Assembly: GCF_009909235.1 (NCBI RefSeq) | Contig: NZ_JAAAPO010000002.1 | Location: forward strand, 62,001-126,000 | Direction of reading: 5' to 3' | From: Novosphingobium ovatum | Lineage (GTDB): Bacteria; Pseudomonadota; Alphaproteobacteria; Sphingomonadales; Sphingomonadaceae | DNA length: 64,000 nt | Program-made: the position numbers and the translations under genes | Notes under the pieces: generated by a model | What the model was told of the DNA's origin: nothing | Databases searched by the model: none | Seen by the model: only the letters and a program-made list of their open reading frames with translations | Shown here: one piece after another, positions 47,725 through 57,440 of the stretch | Layout: each line of letters begins with the position of its first letter | Numbering within the stretch: position 1 is the stretch's first letter

Positions 47725-47823
47725 GGATTGCCGCATAGATGGCCGGGCACGGGTGGCTAACCACACTTGGCCCATAAGCGCCCTGTCTGGCCCGCCAATC
47801 ACGCGGGCGCAGGGGGAATGTCG

Positions 47824-48453
47824 ATGCCTCGGCCCAAATCGTCCAGCCGCAAAAGCGAGCCCATCCGGCCACCCGAGCCGACGCCGATGGCTGTGCCGGC
47901 GGTGGTCGATCCGCGCATCCATCTGACGCTGCCCTTTACCCCGCGCCAATTGGTGATCGGGCTGATCGTGCTGGCGCTGGCGGCGGTGGGGGGCGGCGGG
48001 GGCTGGTGGCTGATGCGCCACAACGCCGCGATCCGCGCCAATTTCGTCGAAGGCAGCGTCACGCTGGATACCAGCGGCAGCAAGGGCACCATCAAAGGCG
48101 ACCAGATGACATTGCACCTGTCGGTCGGGGTGTTCAACGGGCTGGAGACGCAATTGCGCGCCGTCACCATCTGGACCACCGCCTATGTCTGTCCCACGCG
48201 TCAGACGCCGCTGAGCGGGTGTCTGCGCGCCTTTTCGGCTGGCCAGACACAGGCCATGGCGCTGGAACCGGGCGACCACGCCTATTTCGACCGCACCATC
48301 GTGCAGGGCCTGCCCGAGGAAGTGCCCGGCAATGTCGTGCGGATCGACCGGCGGATCGAGGGCACCCGCACCGCCGATGACGACCAGATGGACGCCCGCG
48401 CTCAGATGATCGAGGACAAGGCCAACGCGGCCGCCGGCAAACCGATCAATTAA
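47824..48453 (+). CDS. Single-pass membrane protein of unknown function
   Basis: I do not recognise this 209-residue protein with confidence. A short, basic, proline-rich N-terminus (residues 1-38) is followed by one membrane helix near 40-65 (LVIGLIVLALAAVGGGGGWW), and the remaining ~140 residues would be periplasmic. That part has a beta-rich look (GSVTLDTSGSKGTIKGDQMT) and two Cys near 120-131 that could form a disulfide. AGGGGGA lies seven bases before ATG at 47824; the frame opens at 47767. It is downstream of nudC by about 100 bases. Confidence 0.65.
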   Translation: MPRPKSSSRKSEPIRPPEPTPMAVPAVVDPRIHLTLPFTPRQLVIGLIVLALAAVGGGGGWWLMRHNAAIRANFVEGSVTLDTSGSKGTIKGDQMTLHLSVGVFNGLETQLRAVTIWTTAYVCPTRQTPLSGCLRAFSAGQTQAMALEPGDHAYFDRTIVQGLPEEVPGNVVRIDRRIEGTRTADDDQMDARAQMIEDKANAAAGKPIN

Positions 48454-48462
48454 GCGCCTGCC

Positions 48463-48897
48463 TCAAAGTCCCAGCCGCGCCAGTTCGGCGGCCAGATGGG
48501 CGGGCATGACATCGCCCGTGCCGCCCACGCCATGCAGATCGGGCGGCGCGTCGGCGGCTTCCAGATAGCGCCAGCCCTGATGCGCGCGGCGCGGCCGGGG
48601 CTGTACGTCAACCAACTGGCGCGCAATCAGGATGGCGGTGCGGCCATTCTCGGCCTCGGCAAAACCGATGATTTCGCTGCGGGCGACCAATTGGTGCTTC
48701 AGGATCCAGAACACCGATCCGCCGATCATTTCCTCGGCGCGCTTTGGCTTGTTGCGGGTGGTGATCTGCACCACCTCCTTGCCATGGCCGGGCAGGGGCG
48801 GGCGCGCGTCCGGCGCGAACCAGCCGTGGATTTCCTCCAGCGATGTCGCGCCATAGGCGACCTTTGTCATGTTCAGCGGGGTCATGTTCAGCGGCAT
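48463..48897 (-). CDS. DUF1489 family protein
   Basis: This 144-residue cytoplasmic protein belongs to the DUF1489 family common in alphaproteobacteria. The segments RNKPKRAEEMIGGSVFWILK and VQPRPRRAHQGWRYLEAADA are the family hallmarks. Function is unknown. The N-terminus is duplicated (MPLNMTPLNMTKVAY) by a 15-base tandem repeat at 48866-48895, so the true start could be 48897, 48885 or 48870. It follows mgtE by ten bases on the same strand. Confidence 0.85.
   Translation of the reverse strand: MPLNMTPLNMTKVAYGATSLEEIHGWFAPDARPPLPGHGKEVVQITTRNKPKRAEEMIGGSVFWILKHQLVARSEIIGFAEAENGRTAILIARQLVDVQPRPRRAHQGWRYLEAADAPPDLHGVGGTGDVMPAHLAAELARLGL
48866..48895. repeat. 15-base tandem repeat at a start codon
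   Basis: GTCATGTTCAGCGGG at 48866-48880 is followed by the same 15 bases, with one change, at 48881-48895. It duplicates the start region of the DUF1489 gene and creates alternative in-frame ATGs. Confidence 0.9.
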
Positions 48898-48907
48898 TGG
48901 CGCTGCC

Positions 48908-50356
48908 TTACATCAACAGCGCCGAGGCAAGGCCAAGGAAGAAGAAAAAGCCCAGCGTGTCGGTCATCGTCGTCACGAACACGGTGGACACCACGGCAGG
49001 ATCGATCTTCAGCTTGTCCAGCCCCAGCGGGATCAGCACCCCCGACAGCCCGGCGTTCAGCGAATTGAGCACCATCGCCAGCACCACCACCAGACTGAGC
49101 CACCAGTCGTGATAGATCAGCTGACAGGTTGCCGCCATCAGCATCCCCAGACCCAGCCCATTGGCGCTGGCGATCCACCATTCGCGCATGATCATGCGCC
49201 AGGTGTTGCTGCTGGTCAGCTGATTTGTGGCCAGCGCGCGCACCGTCACCGCCATGGTTTGGGTTGCCGCATTGCCGCCCATGCCCGAAATGATCGGCAT
49301 GATGACGGCCAGCGTCACCAGCTTGGCAATGGTCTGTTCAAACGCGGCGACCACGCTGGAGGCCAGAATCGCCGTCCCCAGATTGATGAACAGCCACCAC
49401 ATGCGGCTGCGGATGGTCATGTGCAGCGGTTCGTTGATGTCGCCATCGCCCGCGCCCGACAGCGCCAGCGCGTCCTCGCCCGCTTCTTCCTGAATGATGT
49501 GGACCACGTCATCGACCGTGATCTGGCCCACCAGACGCCCGCTTTCATCCACCACGGCCGCCGAAATCAGCGCGTATTTCTGGAAACGCAGCGCGACCTC
49601 TTCCTGATCCATGGTCACCGGGATCAGCGTCTGGTCACGCTTCATCACATCGGTCAGCGGCACATGGCGCGGCGCGCGCAAAATCCACGAGAGTTGGCAG
49701 GTGCCGACCGGGTGGTGGCGCGCGTCAACGATGAACACTTCCCAGAATTCGGTCGCCAGTTCGCGGTCATCGCGCAGGAAATCGATCAGATCGCCCACGC
49801 TCATATGCTCGCCCACCGCGATCACCTCGCGGCTCATCAGGCGGCCGGCGGTTTCCTCGGGATAGGACAGCGCCGAGACGATGGCGGCCCGGTCCTCGGG
49901 CTCCATCTCGGCCAGAACGGCCTGCTGCTCGTCCTCGTCCAGGTCCTCGATCAGGGCGACCGCGTCGTCGGTCTCCATCTCTTCGGCAAGGTCGGCGATG
50001 TCCTCGGCGGACAATTCATCGACCAGCCCTTCGCGGACGTGGTCGTTCAATTCGGCAAAGACCTCGCCGCCCATCAGGTCGCTGATGGCGCGCGAGAGAG
50101 CCAGGCGTTCGTCCGCGTCCACCGCTTCGAACAGGTCGGCGATGTCGGCCGGGTGCAGCGGCTCGACCAGCGTATAGACCTGATCGACCTCGCCGGCCTC
50201 CAGCGCGTCCTGAACGCGGCGCACAAAGCCACTGCGCAACTGGTTGTCCTCGTCCAGCCGTTCGCTTTGCGGCGAACATGTCTCGTCCGCCACCGTCAGG
50301 TCAGCGGGCGGGCAATCGGCATCGGCAAAGGCAGGGTCGCGGGGCTTTTCGCTCAT
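48908..50356 (-). CDS. mgtE: Magnesium transporter MgtE
   Basis: This 482-residue MgtE is a magnesium-gated channel of the inner membrane. The N-terminal acidic helical domain (about residues 40-150, HPADIADLFEAVDADER and similar repeats) and a CBS pair (about 155-280) sense cytoplasmic magnesium. Five membrane helices follow, with the selectivity region IMPIISGMGGNAATQTMAV near 358 and ALLM at the C-terminus. The start at 50356 (MSEKPRD) is used; the frame continues to a TTG at 50392. Confidence 0.95.
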   Translation of the reverse strand: MSEKPRDPAFADADCPPADLTVADETCSPQSERLDEDNQLRSGFVRRVQDALEAGEVDQVYTLVEPLHPADIADLFEAVDADERLALSRAISDLMGGEVFAELNDHVREGLVDELSAEDIADLAEEMETDDAVALIEDLDEDEQQAVLAEMEPEDRAAIVSALSYPEETAGRLMSREVIAVGEHMSVGDLIDFLRDDRELATEFWEVFIVDARHHPVGTCQLSWILRAPRHVPLTDVMKRDQTLIPVTMDQEEVALRFQKYALISAAVVDESGRLVGQITVDDVVHIIQEEAGEDALALSGAGDGDINEPLHMTIRSRMWWLFINLGTAILASSVVAAFEQTIAKLVTLAVIMPIISGMGGNAATQTMAVTVRALATNQLTSSNTWRMIMREWWIASANGLGLGMLMAATCQLIYHDWWLSLVVVLAMVLNSLNAGLSGVLIPLGLDKLKIDPAVVSTVFVTTMTDTLGFFFFLGLASALLM

Positions 50357-50503
50357 GCGGGAGGGGATTAGGCATCCCGACAGCAAAAGCAACCGCGCAG
50401 CCGCCTATGGGCGTGACTTTATGGTGCATCACCCTATATCAGCGGCCAGTGACGTCCGGGCCGGGGCGCAAGCCATCGGCCAAACCAGTAAAGGGAGCCT
50501 GTC

Positions 50504-50971
50504 ATGGCTGATGAATTCCTGAATTTTTCGATCGACACCGGCAACGGCACTGGTGAAGTCAAGATCCGCCTGCGCCCCGATCTGGCCCCCGGCCATGTCG
50601 AGCGAATCAAGGAGCTGACCAATGAGGGCTTCTATGACGGCATCATCTTCCACCGCGTGATCCCCGGCTTCATGGCGCAGGGCGGCTGCCCCAACGGCAC
50701 CGGCATGGGCGGCTCGTCCAAGCCCGACCTCAAGGCCGAATTCAACGCCGAGCCGCATGTGCGCGGCGTGTGCTCGATGGCGCGTACCAGCGCGCCGCAT
50801 TCGGCCAACAGCCAGTTCTTCATCTGCTTTGACGATGCGACCTTCCTGGATCGTCAGTACACGGTGTGGGGCGTGGTCGAATCCGGCATGGACACGATCG
50901 ACGCCTTGCCCAAAGGGGAACCGCCCCGCTCGCCCGGCAAGATCGTCAAGGCGACCATCACCGCCGAGTGA
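50504..50971 (+). CDS. Cyclophilin-type peptidyl-prolyl isomerase
   Basis: This 155-residue cytoplasmic cyclophilin catalyses cis-trans isomerisation of prolyl bonds. FYDGIIFHRVIPGFMAQGG near residue 43 holds the catalytic Arg, and SMARTSAPHSANSQFFICF near residue 90 forms the proline pocket. No signal peptide is present. AAAGGGAG precedes the ATG. Length and layout match PpiB-type enzymes. Confidence 0.95.
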   Translation: MADEFLNFSIDTGNGTGEVKIRLRPDLAPGHVERIKELTNEGFYDGIIFHRVIPGFMAQGGCPNGTGMGGSSKPDLKAEFNAEPHVRGVCSMARTSAPHSANSQFFICFDDATFLDRQYTVWGVVESGMDTIDALPKGEPPRSPGKIVKATITAE

Positions 50972-51000
50972 TCATAGCCACTGATTCTGGCCAGTGATTC

Positions 51001-51089
51001 CCGGCCCAGCATGGCCTGATCCGTGCCGGGCCGGTGACGCAAAAGCGCCGCTTTCCAGCCGTTTTCCGGCCTGTGAAGGCGGCGTTTTT
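51001..51089 (+). terminator. Consecutive stable hairpins after the cyclophilin gene
   Basis: CCGGCCC (51001-51007) pairs with GGGCCGG (51028-51034), with an inner GCATGG/CCGTGC stem. Next, a 15-bp stem with two G-T pairs runs from AAAAGCGCCGCTTTC (51041) to GAAGGCGGCGTTTTT (ending 51089) and ends in a T-run, a good intrinsic terminator. Together they occupy a third of the 312-base gap 50972-51283. The rest of the gap should hold the chemoreceptor promoter; TTGACA at 51233-51238 is visible without a convincing -10. Confidence 0.75.
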
Positions 51090-51283
51090 GTTTATGCGGG
51101 AAAATGCCGGGGCGTGGTGGGCGCTGTTCCCCCGTTCCGCCGCGCCCAAATCCAGCGATCCCGCGCCCTGCAATCCTTACCGCGCGGTTAAGCCTGACTC
51201 CGTGCTGGGCCAAGGGGTGGGTGTGACCGCCTCCTTGACATATCCTGCCTATAGCCGAACCCTCAATTACGAAGAGGGTCGCC

Positions 51284-53203
51284 ATGTTTGGCCGCATGAA
51301 AATCAGCTCGCTCATCACCATCGGCGCGCTATTGCTGGGCGCAATCATTGCCGCTGGGGCCGTGATGGGGGTCCGTTCCGTCAGTTTGATCAGCAGCGAT
51401 CTGGTGCAGGTGAATGACAACACCGTGCCCAGCGTTGTGATGCTGGGCCGCACCAACACCGAAATGGAGGTCGCGCGGGTCCGGTTGGCACGGGTCATCC
51501 TGTCCAGCACGCCCGAGGAGCTGAAAAAGGCCGATGCCGACCTGACCAAGGGCATCGCCGTGGTCGACAAATATTATCAGCAATATGATGGGCTGATTTC
51601 CGACGCGCAGGACCGCGCGCTGCATGAGGAATCGACCCGCCTGTGGGATGCGGTGCGCACCGACATGTTGCGCATGCGCGACCTGATGGTGGCGGGAAAA
51701 GCGGCTGAGGCGGCGGCGGTCTATCGTGGTCCCTATGTCGAAACCTCGCGCGCGTTGAAGCTGGCGATTGACAAGAACGCGCAGTACAACATCGACCTGG
51801 CCAGCAAATCGGGCCGCCATGCCGAGGATGAGGCCGCCCAGAGCAAGATGCTGAACATCGTGCTGGGCGGTGGCGGTGTGCTGATCGCGCTGGCGGTGCT
51901 GCTGATGTTCCGCTCGCGGGTGATTGTGCCGCTCAACCGTCTGCGCGACACGATGAGCGATATGTCGGCTGGCCATCTGGATGTGGCGATCCCCGGATCG
52001 GACAAGGAAGACGAGCTGGGCGAGATCGCCCGCGCGCTGGAAGGGATCAAGACCAGCATTTCCGACCGCGCCCAGCGCGAGGCGCAGGTGCAACTGGATG
52101 TCCAGCGCCGCGTCACCACCGCGCTGGAAGAAGCATTGGGGGCGTTGAAGGCAGGCCGCCTGAACCACCGCATTACCGCGCAGTTTCCGCCCGAATATGC
52201 GCAATTGCGCAATGATTTCAACGCCACGATTGAATCGCTGGGTGAACAGATGGCCGAAGTGGCGCGTTCGTCGACGGCCGTGCGCACCGGCGCGAACGAG
52301 ATTTCGGCCGCCGCGCAGGATCTGGCCCGCCGTACCGAAGGGCAGGCAGCAAGCCTGGGCAACACATCGGTCACGGTACGCGAATTGACCGAATCGGTGG
52401 GCGAGGCGCGCCATTCGGCCGTCACCGCCGCATCGGCCGCGCAGGACGCCGAAAAGGAAGCCAGCACCAGCGGCCAGTTGATGCAGGAGGCGGTCGCTGC
52501 GATGAACTCGATCGCCCAGACCTCGGAAAAGATGCGCTCGATCGTCGAGATCATCGACGGGATTTCGTTCCAGACCAACCTGTTGGCGCTGAACGCCGGG
52601 GTCGAGGCCGCCCGCGCCGGGGACGCTGGCAAAGGCTTTGCCGTGGTCGCCACCGAAGTGCGCAATCTGGCCGAACGCAGCGCCGAGGCCGCCAAGGAGA
52701 TCGGCGCGCTGATCGTCAATTCCGGGCAGGAGGTGCACCATGGCGTGCAGATGGTCAGCCAGACCCAGTCCAGCCTGCAACGCATCGTGCAAAAGGCCGC
52801 CGATCTGGCGGGCATGATCGGCGGCATCGCCGAAGGGGCCAACCGTCAGGCCGACTCGATCGCGCAGGTCAACAGCGTCATTTCCGAACTGGACAAGGCC
52901 ACCCAGCAGAACGCCGCGCTGGTTGAGGAATCGACCGCCGCCTCGCATTCGCTGGCCAATGAATCGGAACGCCTGTCACAGGTCGTCGACCGCTTTACGC
53001 TGGATGGCGCGGGCGGTGGCGGCGGCTATCGCGGCGCGACCTTTGGCGGCGGCGCGGGTGGCTATGCCAGCGCCCCGGCGGCGGCTGAACCGGTGATCGA
53101 ACTGCCCCGCACCCGCGCCTCGCGCCGGCCCGCGGCCAGCGCGCCGGTCAGCGTCGGCAACACCGCCATCGCCAGCCATGGCGAGGACTGGTCCGAGTTC
53201 TGA
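51284..53203 (+). CDS. Methyl-accepting chemotaxis protein
   Basis: This 639-residue chemoreceptor has a membrane helix near residues 10-30, a four-helix-bundle periplasmic domain (about 32-185), and a second helix near 190-212. A HAMP domain and a second HAMP-like segment ([20 protein letters not shown] near 285) follow. The signalling tip is [20 protein letters not shown] near 428 and [20 protein letters not shown]. The C-terminus ends GEDWSEF, a tail type that may bind adaptation enzymes. The ligand is unknown. No other chemotaxis genes are nearby. AGGGT lies just before the start. Confidence 0.94.
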   Translation: MFGRMKISSLITIGALLLGAIIAAGAVMGVRSVSLISSDLVQVNDNTVPSVVMLGRTNTEMEVARVRLARVILSSTPEELKKADADLTKGIAVVDKYYQQYDGLISDAQDRALHEESTRLWDAVRTDMLRMRDLMVAGKAAEAAAVYRGPYVETSRALKLAIDKNAQYNIDLASKSGRHAEDEAAQSKMLNIVLGGGGVLIALAVLLMFRSRVIVPLNRLRDTMSDMSAGHLDVAIPGSDKEDELGEIARALEGIKTSISDRAQREAQVQLDVQRRVTTALEEALGALKAGRLNHRITAQFPPEYAQLRNDFNATIESLGEQMAEVARSSTAVRTGANEISAAAQDLARRTEGQAASLGNTSVTVRELTESVGEARHSAVTAASAAQDAEKEASTSGQLMQEAVAAMNSIAQTSEKMRSIVEIIDGISFQTNLLALNAGVEAARAGDAGKGFAVVATEVRNLAERSAEAAKEIGALIVNSGQEVHHGVQMVSQTQSSLQRIVQKAADLAGMIGGIAEGANRQADSIAQVNSVISELDKATQQNAALVEESTAASHSLANESERLSQVVDRFTLDGAGGGGGYRGATFGGGAGGYASAPAAAEPVIELPRTRASRRPAASAPVSVGNTAIASHGEDWSEF

Positions 53204-53243
53204 TACACCCCTACGGCCGCCCGGTAGCGGGCGTTCATGCGAG

Positions 53244-53279
53244 ACGGGGGCCTGTGGTGGATGCCGCAGGCCCCCGTTT
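53244..53279 (+). terminator. Intrinsic terminator after the chemoreceptor gene
   Basis: ACGGGGGCCTG, a 12-base loop and CAGGCCCCCGT form a perfect 11-bp stem followed by TT. Outer bases GAGAC and GTCTC can extend the structure. Confidence 0.85.
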
Positions 53280-53351
53280 GGCGTCTCAGGTGGGGTTTGG
53301 CGCGTCCTTATTGTAGTCAATGACAACAAAATCGCGCCGGACGAAGGGGCG

Positions 53352-54239
53352 TTACAGCTCCGCCTTGATCAGCCAGTCATGGAACAATCGCACCGGCCGC
53401 GCCTCCAACGCGCGGGGGCGGCAGACGAACCAATAGGAGTAGGGGCTCTCGACCTCGGCATTATAGAGCGGCACCAGACTGGTGTCGCCTTCACGCAAAA
53501 AGTGGTCATCATGCAGGATCGCAATGCCCAGCCCTGCCTGCGCCCCCGCGATCAACAATTGCGCGGTGCTGAAATGATCGATCGCGGCTGGCTCCAGCTT
53601 TTCCAGCCCAAGGGCGGCCTTCCACGTGTCAAAGCTTTCAGGTAAATCGGCTGAAATCAGGAACGTATGCTTGGCCAGACGGGCAAGGTCGGGCGTTTCG
53701 CCAATCTCGGCCGCCAGCTCGGGCGAGGCAAAGGCGAACACCTTGTTGTGGTCCAACTGTACGTGATAGAGCGCGTCATCCGGCTCCTTGGCCAGCACGA
53801 TCGCCGCGTCCAGACTGTCGCCCAGCCGCGTTTCCAATTGCGCCCCGGTGTCGATGTCGATGTGCAAACGCGGGTGCAGCTTGCGCAATTCGGGCAGGCG
53901 GGGGAACAATCGCTCACCCGCATAGAGCGGCGGCACGCCCAGATGCAGGCGCATGACATTGGCCGCCTCCATCTGGCTTTCCACCGCCTCGGCCAGCTCC
54001 TCCAGCTTGGGACTGACGGCGTTATAGAACGCCTGCCCCTCGTCGGTCAGCTTCATCGACTGATGCTGGCGCGTAAAAAGTCGTTTGCCGACAAAGTCTT
54101 CCAGATTGCCGACGCGGCGCGACAGGGCCGATGGCGACAGGCCCAATTCATGCGCGGCGGCCTTGGCCGAGCCAAGGCGCACGATACGGACAAAGGCTTC
54201 GAGCGCGCGCAGTGGGGGCAATCTGCGAAAGGCGGGCAT
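53352..54239 (-). CDS. LysR-family transcriptional regulator, GcvA-like
   Basis: This 295-residue LysR regulator has an N-terminal helix-turn-helix, LRALEAFVRIVRLGSAKAAA then LGLSPSALSRRVGNLEDFVG, at residues ~10-50 and an effector domain from ~90. PPLRALEAF and the end of the protein (RLFHDWLIKA) resemble the GcvA subgroup. It is encoded four bases after the CorC gene on the same strand, where many alphaproteobacteria have lnt. The target genes are not evident; unlike most LysR genes it is not divergent from a metabolic operon. Confidence 0.9.
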   Translation of the reverse strand: MPAFRRLPPLRALEAFVRIVRLGSAKAAAHELGLSPSALSRRVGNLEDFVGKRLFTRQHQSMKLTDEGQAFYNAVSPKLEELAEAVESQMEAANVMRLHLGVPPLYAGERLFPRLPELRKLHPRLHIDIDTGAQLETRLGDSLDAAIVLAKEPDDALYHVQLDHNKVFAFASPELAAEIGETPDLARLAKHTFLISADLPESFDTWKAALGLEKLEPAAIDHFSTAQLLIAGAQAGLGIAILHDDHFLREGDTSLVPLYNAEVESPYSYWFVCRPRALEARPVRLFHDWLIKAEL

Positions 54240-54243
54240 CGGG

Positions 54244-55164
54244 TCAGTCCTTTGGCGCGGGGTCTTCAGGAGGAAGCAGGCGCAACGTGGTGATGTGGCG
54301 TTCGTCAGCGCCGGTCACCTCGATCGTCCAGCCGCTGCCATGCGGGATGGTGGTGCCCACCGGCGGCACATGGCCCGCCAGCAAAAACGCCAATCCGCCC
54401 AGCGTATCAATATCTTCGTCGGTATCGGCCAGATCGGGATCGATGCGCTGGGCCACCTCGTCCAGTTCGACGCGGGCGTCGGCCTCCCAACTGCCGTCGG
54501 GCAGGGCGCGCAGGCGCTCGACCGGGGCGTCGTCATGCTCGTCCTCGATTTCGCCGACGATTTCCTCGACCAGATCCTCGATCGTGATGATGCCTTCGGT
54601 GCCGGAATATTCGTCCACCACCACGGCCAGATGCACCCGGCTGCCGCGCATGTCGGCCAGCACGTCAATCGCGCGGCGGGGGCAGGGCACGAACAAGGGT
54701 TGGCGCATCAGACGCGTCCAGTGGGTGGCGGGCACCTCACCCTTGGCCAGAAAGGGAAAAACGTCCTTGATCAACATCATGCCGATGATTTCGTCCATCG
54801 TTTCGCGATAGACCGGCAGGCGCGAATGGCCATGTTCGGCAAATGCCGCGACCAGTTCGACCCAACTGGCATTATGCGGCACGCCGATAATGCTACCCCG
54901 CGGGATCGCCACATCGGCGGCGTTCAACTCGCTGAAATGCAACAGGTTGCGCAGCATTTGCCGCTCAGAGCCGGACAGATCTCCGGCGGCATCGGCGGCG
55001 GCGGTGCCGCCATCCTCATGCTCGTCGATCACTTCTTCCAGATGGGCGCGCAACGACTGGTCCTGCAACCCGCCGTCAAACAGCCGCCTGACATAGCGCC
55101 AGAGGCTGCGTTTACTGTCCGGCTCAACGGCGCCGGATTCGCCCGATCGGCCCAATTCGGCCAC
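54244..55164 (-). CDS. CorC/HlyC-family CBS-domain protein
   Basis: This 306-residue cytoplasmic protein has a CBS pair (about residues 85-215: VAIPRGSIIGVPHNASW and EYSGTEGIITIEDLVEEIVG) and a C-terminal CorC/HlyC domain (about 228-300). It is linked with magnesium and cobalt efflux in enteric bacteria. No membrane domain is present, as in E. coli CorC. It follows ybeY in the conserved phoH-ybeY-corC order. Confidence 0.92.
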   Translation of the reverse strand: MAELGRSGESGAVEPDSKRSLWRYVRRLFDGGLQDQSLRAHLEEVIDEHEDGGTAAADAAGDLSGSERQMLRNLLHFSELNAADVAIPRGSIIGVPHNASWVELVAAFAEHGHSRLPVYRETMDEIIGMMLIKDVFPFLAKGEVPATHWTRLMRQPLFVPCPRRAIDVLADMRGSRVHLAVVVDEYSGTEGIITIEDLVEEIVGEIEDEHDDAPVERLRALPDGSWEADARVELDEVAQRIDPDLADTDEDIDTLGGLAFLLAGHVPPVGTTIPHGSGWTIEVTGADERHITTLRLLPPEDPAPKD

Positions 55165-55228
55165 AGTAATGTCACTCCATTCTTGTCAGACGCAACGCAA
55201 CAATTCCCCGTGTTGCCCGCGCGCTGTG

Positions 55229-55732
55229 TCAGTTTTGTGTATCGTGATCGCCATATGGGTCGGCGATCCCCAATTGCGCAAGCGCCTTTATCTCCAGCTC
55301 TTCCATGACCCGCGCGTCCTGCGCCGAGATTTCGTGGTCATGGCCGGCCAGATGCAGCAACCCGTGGATGATCAGATGGGTGGCGTGGTGGTCCAGCGGG
55401 ATGGCCTTTTCCGCCGCCTCACGCGCGCAGGTTTCATAGGCCAGCGCCAGATCGCCCAGCATTTCGGGCGGGCCATCCGCGTCCAGATCCAGCAATTCCG
55501 CGCGCTCCAGCATGGGAAAGGACAGCACGTTGGTCGGCTTGTCCTTGTCACGCCATTCGCGGTTAAGCGTATGCACCTCCTCGTCGCTGGTGAACAGCAG
55601 GCTGGCGCACAGGCGCGGATGGGCGATTTCGGGCGCCAGCGCGCCAATCGCCGTGGCGGCACGGGTGGCCAGCGCGTCCCAATCGGTGTGGTCGGGCCAG
55701 GGCGCTTCGATGTCGATTTCCAGCGTGAGCAT
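55229..55732 (-). CDS. ybeY: Endoribonuclease YbeY
   Basis: This 167-residue metal-dependent RNase acts in 16S rRNA 3' maturation and ribosome quality control. The zinc motif HGLLHLAGHDHE near residue 123 gives the three His ligands, and NREWRDKDKPTNVLSFP near residue 58 is the conserved substrate-side motif. It lies between a DUF3052 gene and corC on the same strand. Confidence 0.95.
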   Translation of the reverse strand: MLTLEIDIEAPWPDHTDWDALATRAATAIGALAPEIAHPRLCASLLFTSDEEVHTLNREWRDKDKPTNVLSFPMLERAELLDLDADGPPEMLGDLALAYETCAREAAEKAIPLDHHATHLIIHGLLHLAGHDHEISAQDARVMEELEIKALAQLGIADPYGDHDTQN

Positions 55733-55768
55733 GCAGCGGCCCTAGAGGCAAGTGGGGGGAATGTCGAA

Positions 55769-56140
55769 TCAGGGGGCGGGGCTTTTTTTGCGCCGCAACC
55801 GCAAGGCCGACCAATCGGCGTCCAGCGCGATCTGGCTGACGGTGGACCAGCCCCATTCCTCGACCGCGGCGTGCAGGATGTCGCGCGACAGGTCGCGGGC
55901 CAGCGGACTGGTCAGCTTGGGATAGGCCAGCCACAGGATCACCCCATCGTCCAGCCCCGCCGCCGTATCGGCCATCGCGGCGGCAAAACCGGCGCGGTCA
56001 GGGGCGAACATCACCACCACCTGCGCTTGTTCCAGTGGGGCGGCGGGGGCCTCTATCGACATCCCCGCCGGCGCGCCCACCACGGCCAGCGCCCGCTCAC
56101 GCTTGACCTGCAACCGTTCGGCCAACGGCTTGTCAGACAT
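55769..56140 (-). CDS. DUF3052-like protein
   Basis: This 123-residue protein starts MSDKPLAERLQVKRERALAV and resembles the DUF3052 type in length and pattern: a nucleotide-binding-like first strand (LAVVGAPAG), VVVMFAPDRAGF, then GVILWLAYPKLTSPLARDL and a terminal WSALRLRRK. Function is unknown. It sits between phoH (22 bases) and ybeY (36 bases), two genes that are normally adjacent, so it has been inserted into the operon. The open frame runs up to 56287 inside phoH; the start at 56140 is used. Confidence 0.7.
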   Translation of the reverse strand: MSDKPLAERLQVKRERALAVVGAPAGMSIEAPAAPLEQAQVVVMFAPDRAGFAAAMADTAAGLDDGVILWLAYPKLTSPLARDLSRDILHAAVEEWGWSTVSQIALDADWSALRLRRKKSPAP

Positions 56141-56162
56141 GGGCGGGGGCCGGTTGCCGCAT

Positions 56163-57197
56163 TCAGTCGCCGTCCCGGCCCTCATAGGCCTCGACAATGC
56201 GGCCCACGATCGGGTGGCGCACCACGTCCGCGCTGGAAAAACGCACCGTCGCGATGCCGTCCAACCCCTCCAACCGGCCCACCGCATCGGCCAGCCCGCT
56301 CATCTGCGGGCCGCCGGGCAGGTCGACCTGTTTGGGGTCGCCGCACACCACCATCCGGCTGTTCATGCCAAAGCGGGTCAGGAACATCTTCATCTGGGCG
56401 GCGGTGGTGTTCTGCGCTTCGTCAAGGATAACAAAGGCATCGGCCAGCGTCCGCCCGCGCATGAAGGCGATGGGCGCGACCTCGATCTCGCCACTGGCCA
56501 GACGGCGCTCCACCTGTTCGGGCGGCATGCAGTCGAACAGCGCATCGTACAGCGGGCGCAGATAGGGGTCGACCTTGTCCTTCATGTCGCCGGGCAGGAA
56601 ACCCAGCTTTTCCCCCGCCTCGACCGCCGGGCGCGAGAGGATCAGCCGCTTGACGCTGCCGTTGATCAATTGTGCCACGGCTTGGGCCACGGCGATATAT
56701 GTCTTGCCCGTGCCCGCCGGGCCCAGCGCAAAGATCACGTCATGTTTGACCAGCGCGCGCATATATTCGATCTGGGTCGCACTGCGCGGCACGATCACCT
56801 TGTTGCGGGTGCGGATCATCACCGGGGGATGTTGTTGATCGCCCGAAATGATCCCCTCCAGCGTGGGTTCGACCGACATGGCGATCAGGCTTTCCACCGC
56901 GCCCGCGTCGATATCCTGACCCGCCAGAAGGCGGCGGTGCATGCCCTGCAACACCTCGCGCGCGCGCGCGACGCTGTCTTCGGACCCTTCGATCTGGATG
57001 CGGTTGCCACGGGCCGAGATATATACGCCCAGCCGGTTTTCGATCACCACCAGATTGGCGTCAAACTGCCCGAACAGGGCACCCAATATCGTGGGTTCGT
57101 CAAACTCCACCTCGGTGCGGGCGCGCCGGGATTGGGGGCGAAAAGGCGCCAGATCGTCCGATGGATCGGTGGCGCGGAACTGCTGCTTGCGGGCCAT
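56163..57197 (-). CDS. phoH: PhoH-like ATPase
   Basis: This 344-residue PhoH-family ATPase, related to superfamily 1 helicases, is thought to act in RNA metabolism with YbeY. A KH-like N-terminal segment (about residues 30-110) precedes Walker A FALGPAGTGKTY near 155 and Walker B AFVILDEAQNTT near 252; CGDPKQVDLP follows. The start at 57197 (MARKQQF) has AAAGGAG just upstream; the frame extends to 57338 without support. Confidence 0.94.
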   Translation of the reverse strand: MARKQQFRATDPSDDLAPFRPQSRRARTEVEFDEPTILGALFGQFDANLVVIENRLGVYISARGNRIQIEGSEDSVARAREVLQGMHRRLLAGQDIDAGAVESLIAMSVEPTLEGIISGDQQHPPVMIRTRNKVIVPRSATQIEYMRALVKHDVIFALGPAGTGKTYIAVAQAVAQLINGSVKRLILSRPAVEAGEKLGFLPGDMKDKVDPYLRPLYDALFDCMPPEQVERRLASGEIEVAPIAFMRGRTLADAFVILDEAQNTTAAQMKMFLTRFGMNSRMVVCGDPKQVDLPGGPQMSGLADAVGRLEGLDGIATVRFSSADVVRHPIVGRIVEAYEGRDGD

Positions 57198-57440
57198 GCG
57201 CTCCTTTGCTGCGGGCCGGAGTCGCCGGATACCCGCGCCCCCAAGATAAGGTGTCTCTCCCCGCGCGCCAAGCACCCGCCCGACCTGGCCGTGGATAAAA
57301 TGGTGCCGCTTGGGCCTGATACACTTTGTCGCAAACATGACGGCAATGTAACGCGATGGTTCCGCCCCCGTTCAGGCGGGGCGGGGCACAAGGGGGCATC
57401 GGGAAGGCAGTCAGCCCTCCCATCAGACAGGAGACACCCC

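Noticed and set aside
51233..51260. A sigma-70 promoter for the chemoreceptor gene from TTGACA
   Set aside because: No acceptable -10 lies 16-18 bases downstream, so it is mentioned only as a -35-like hexamer.
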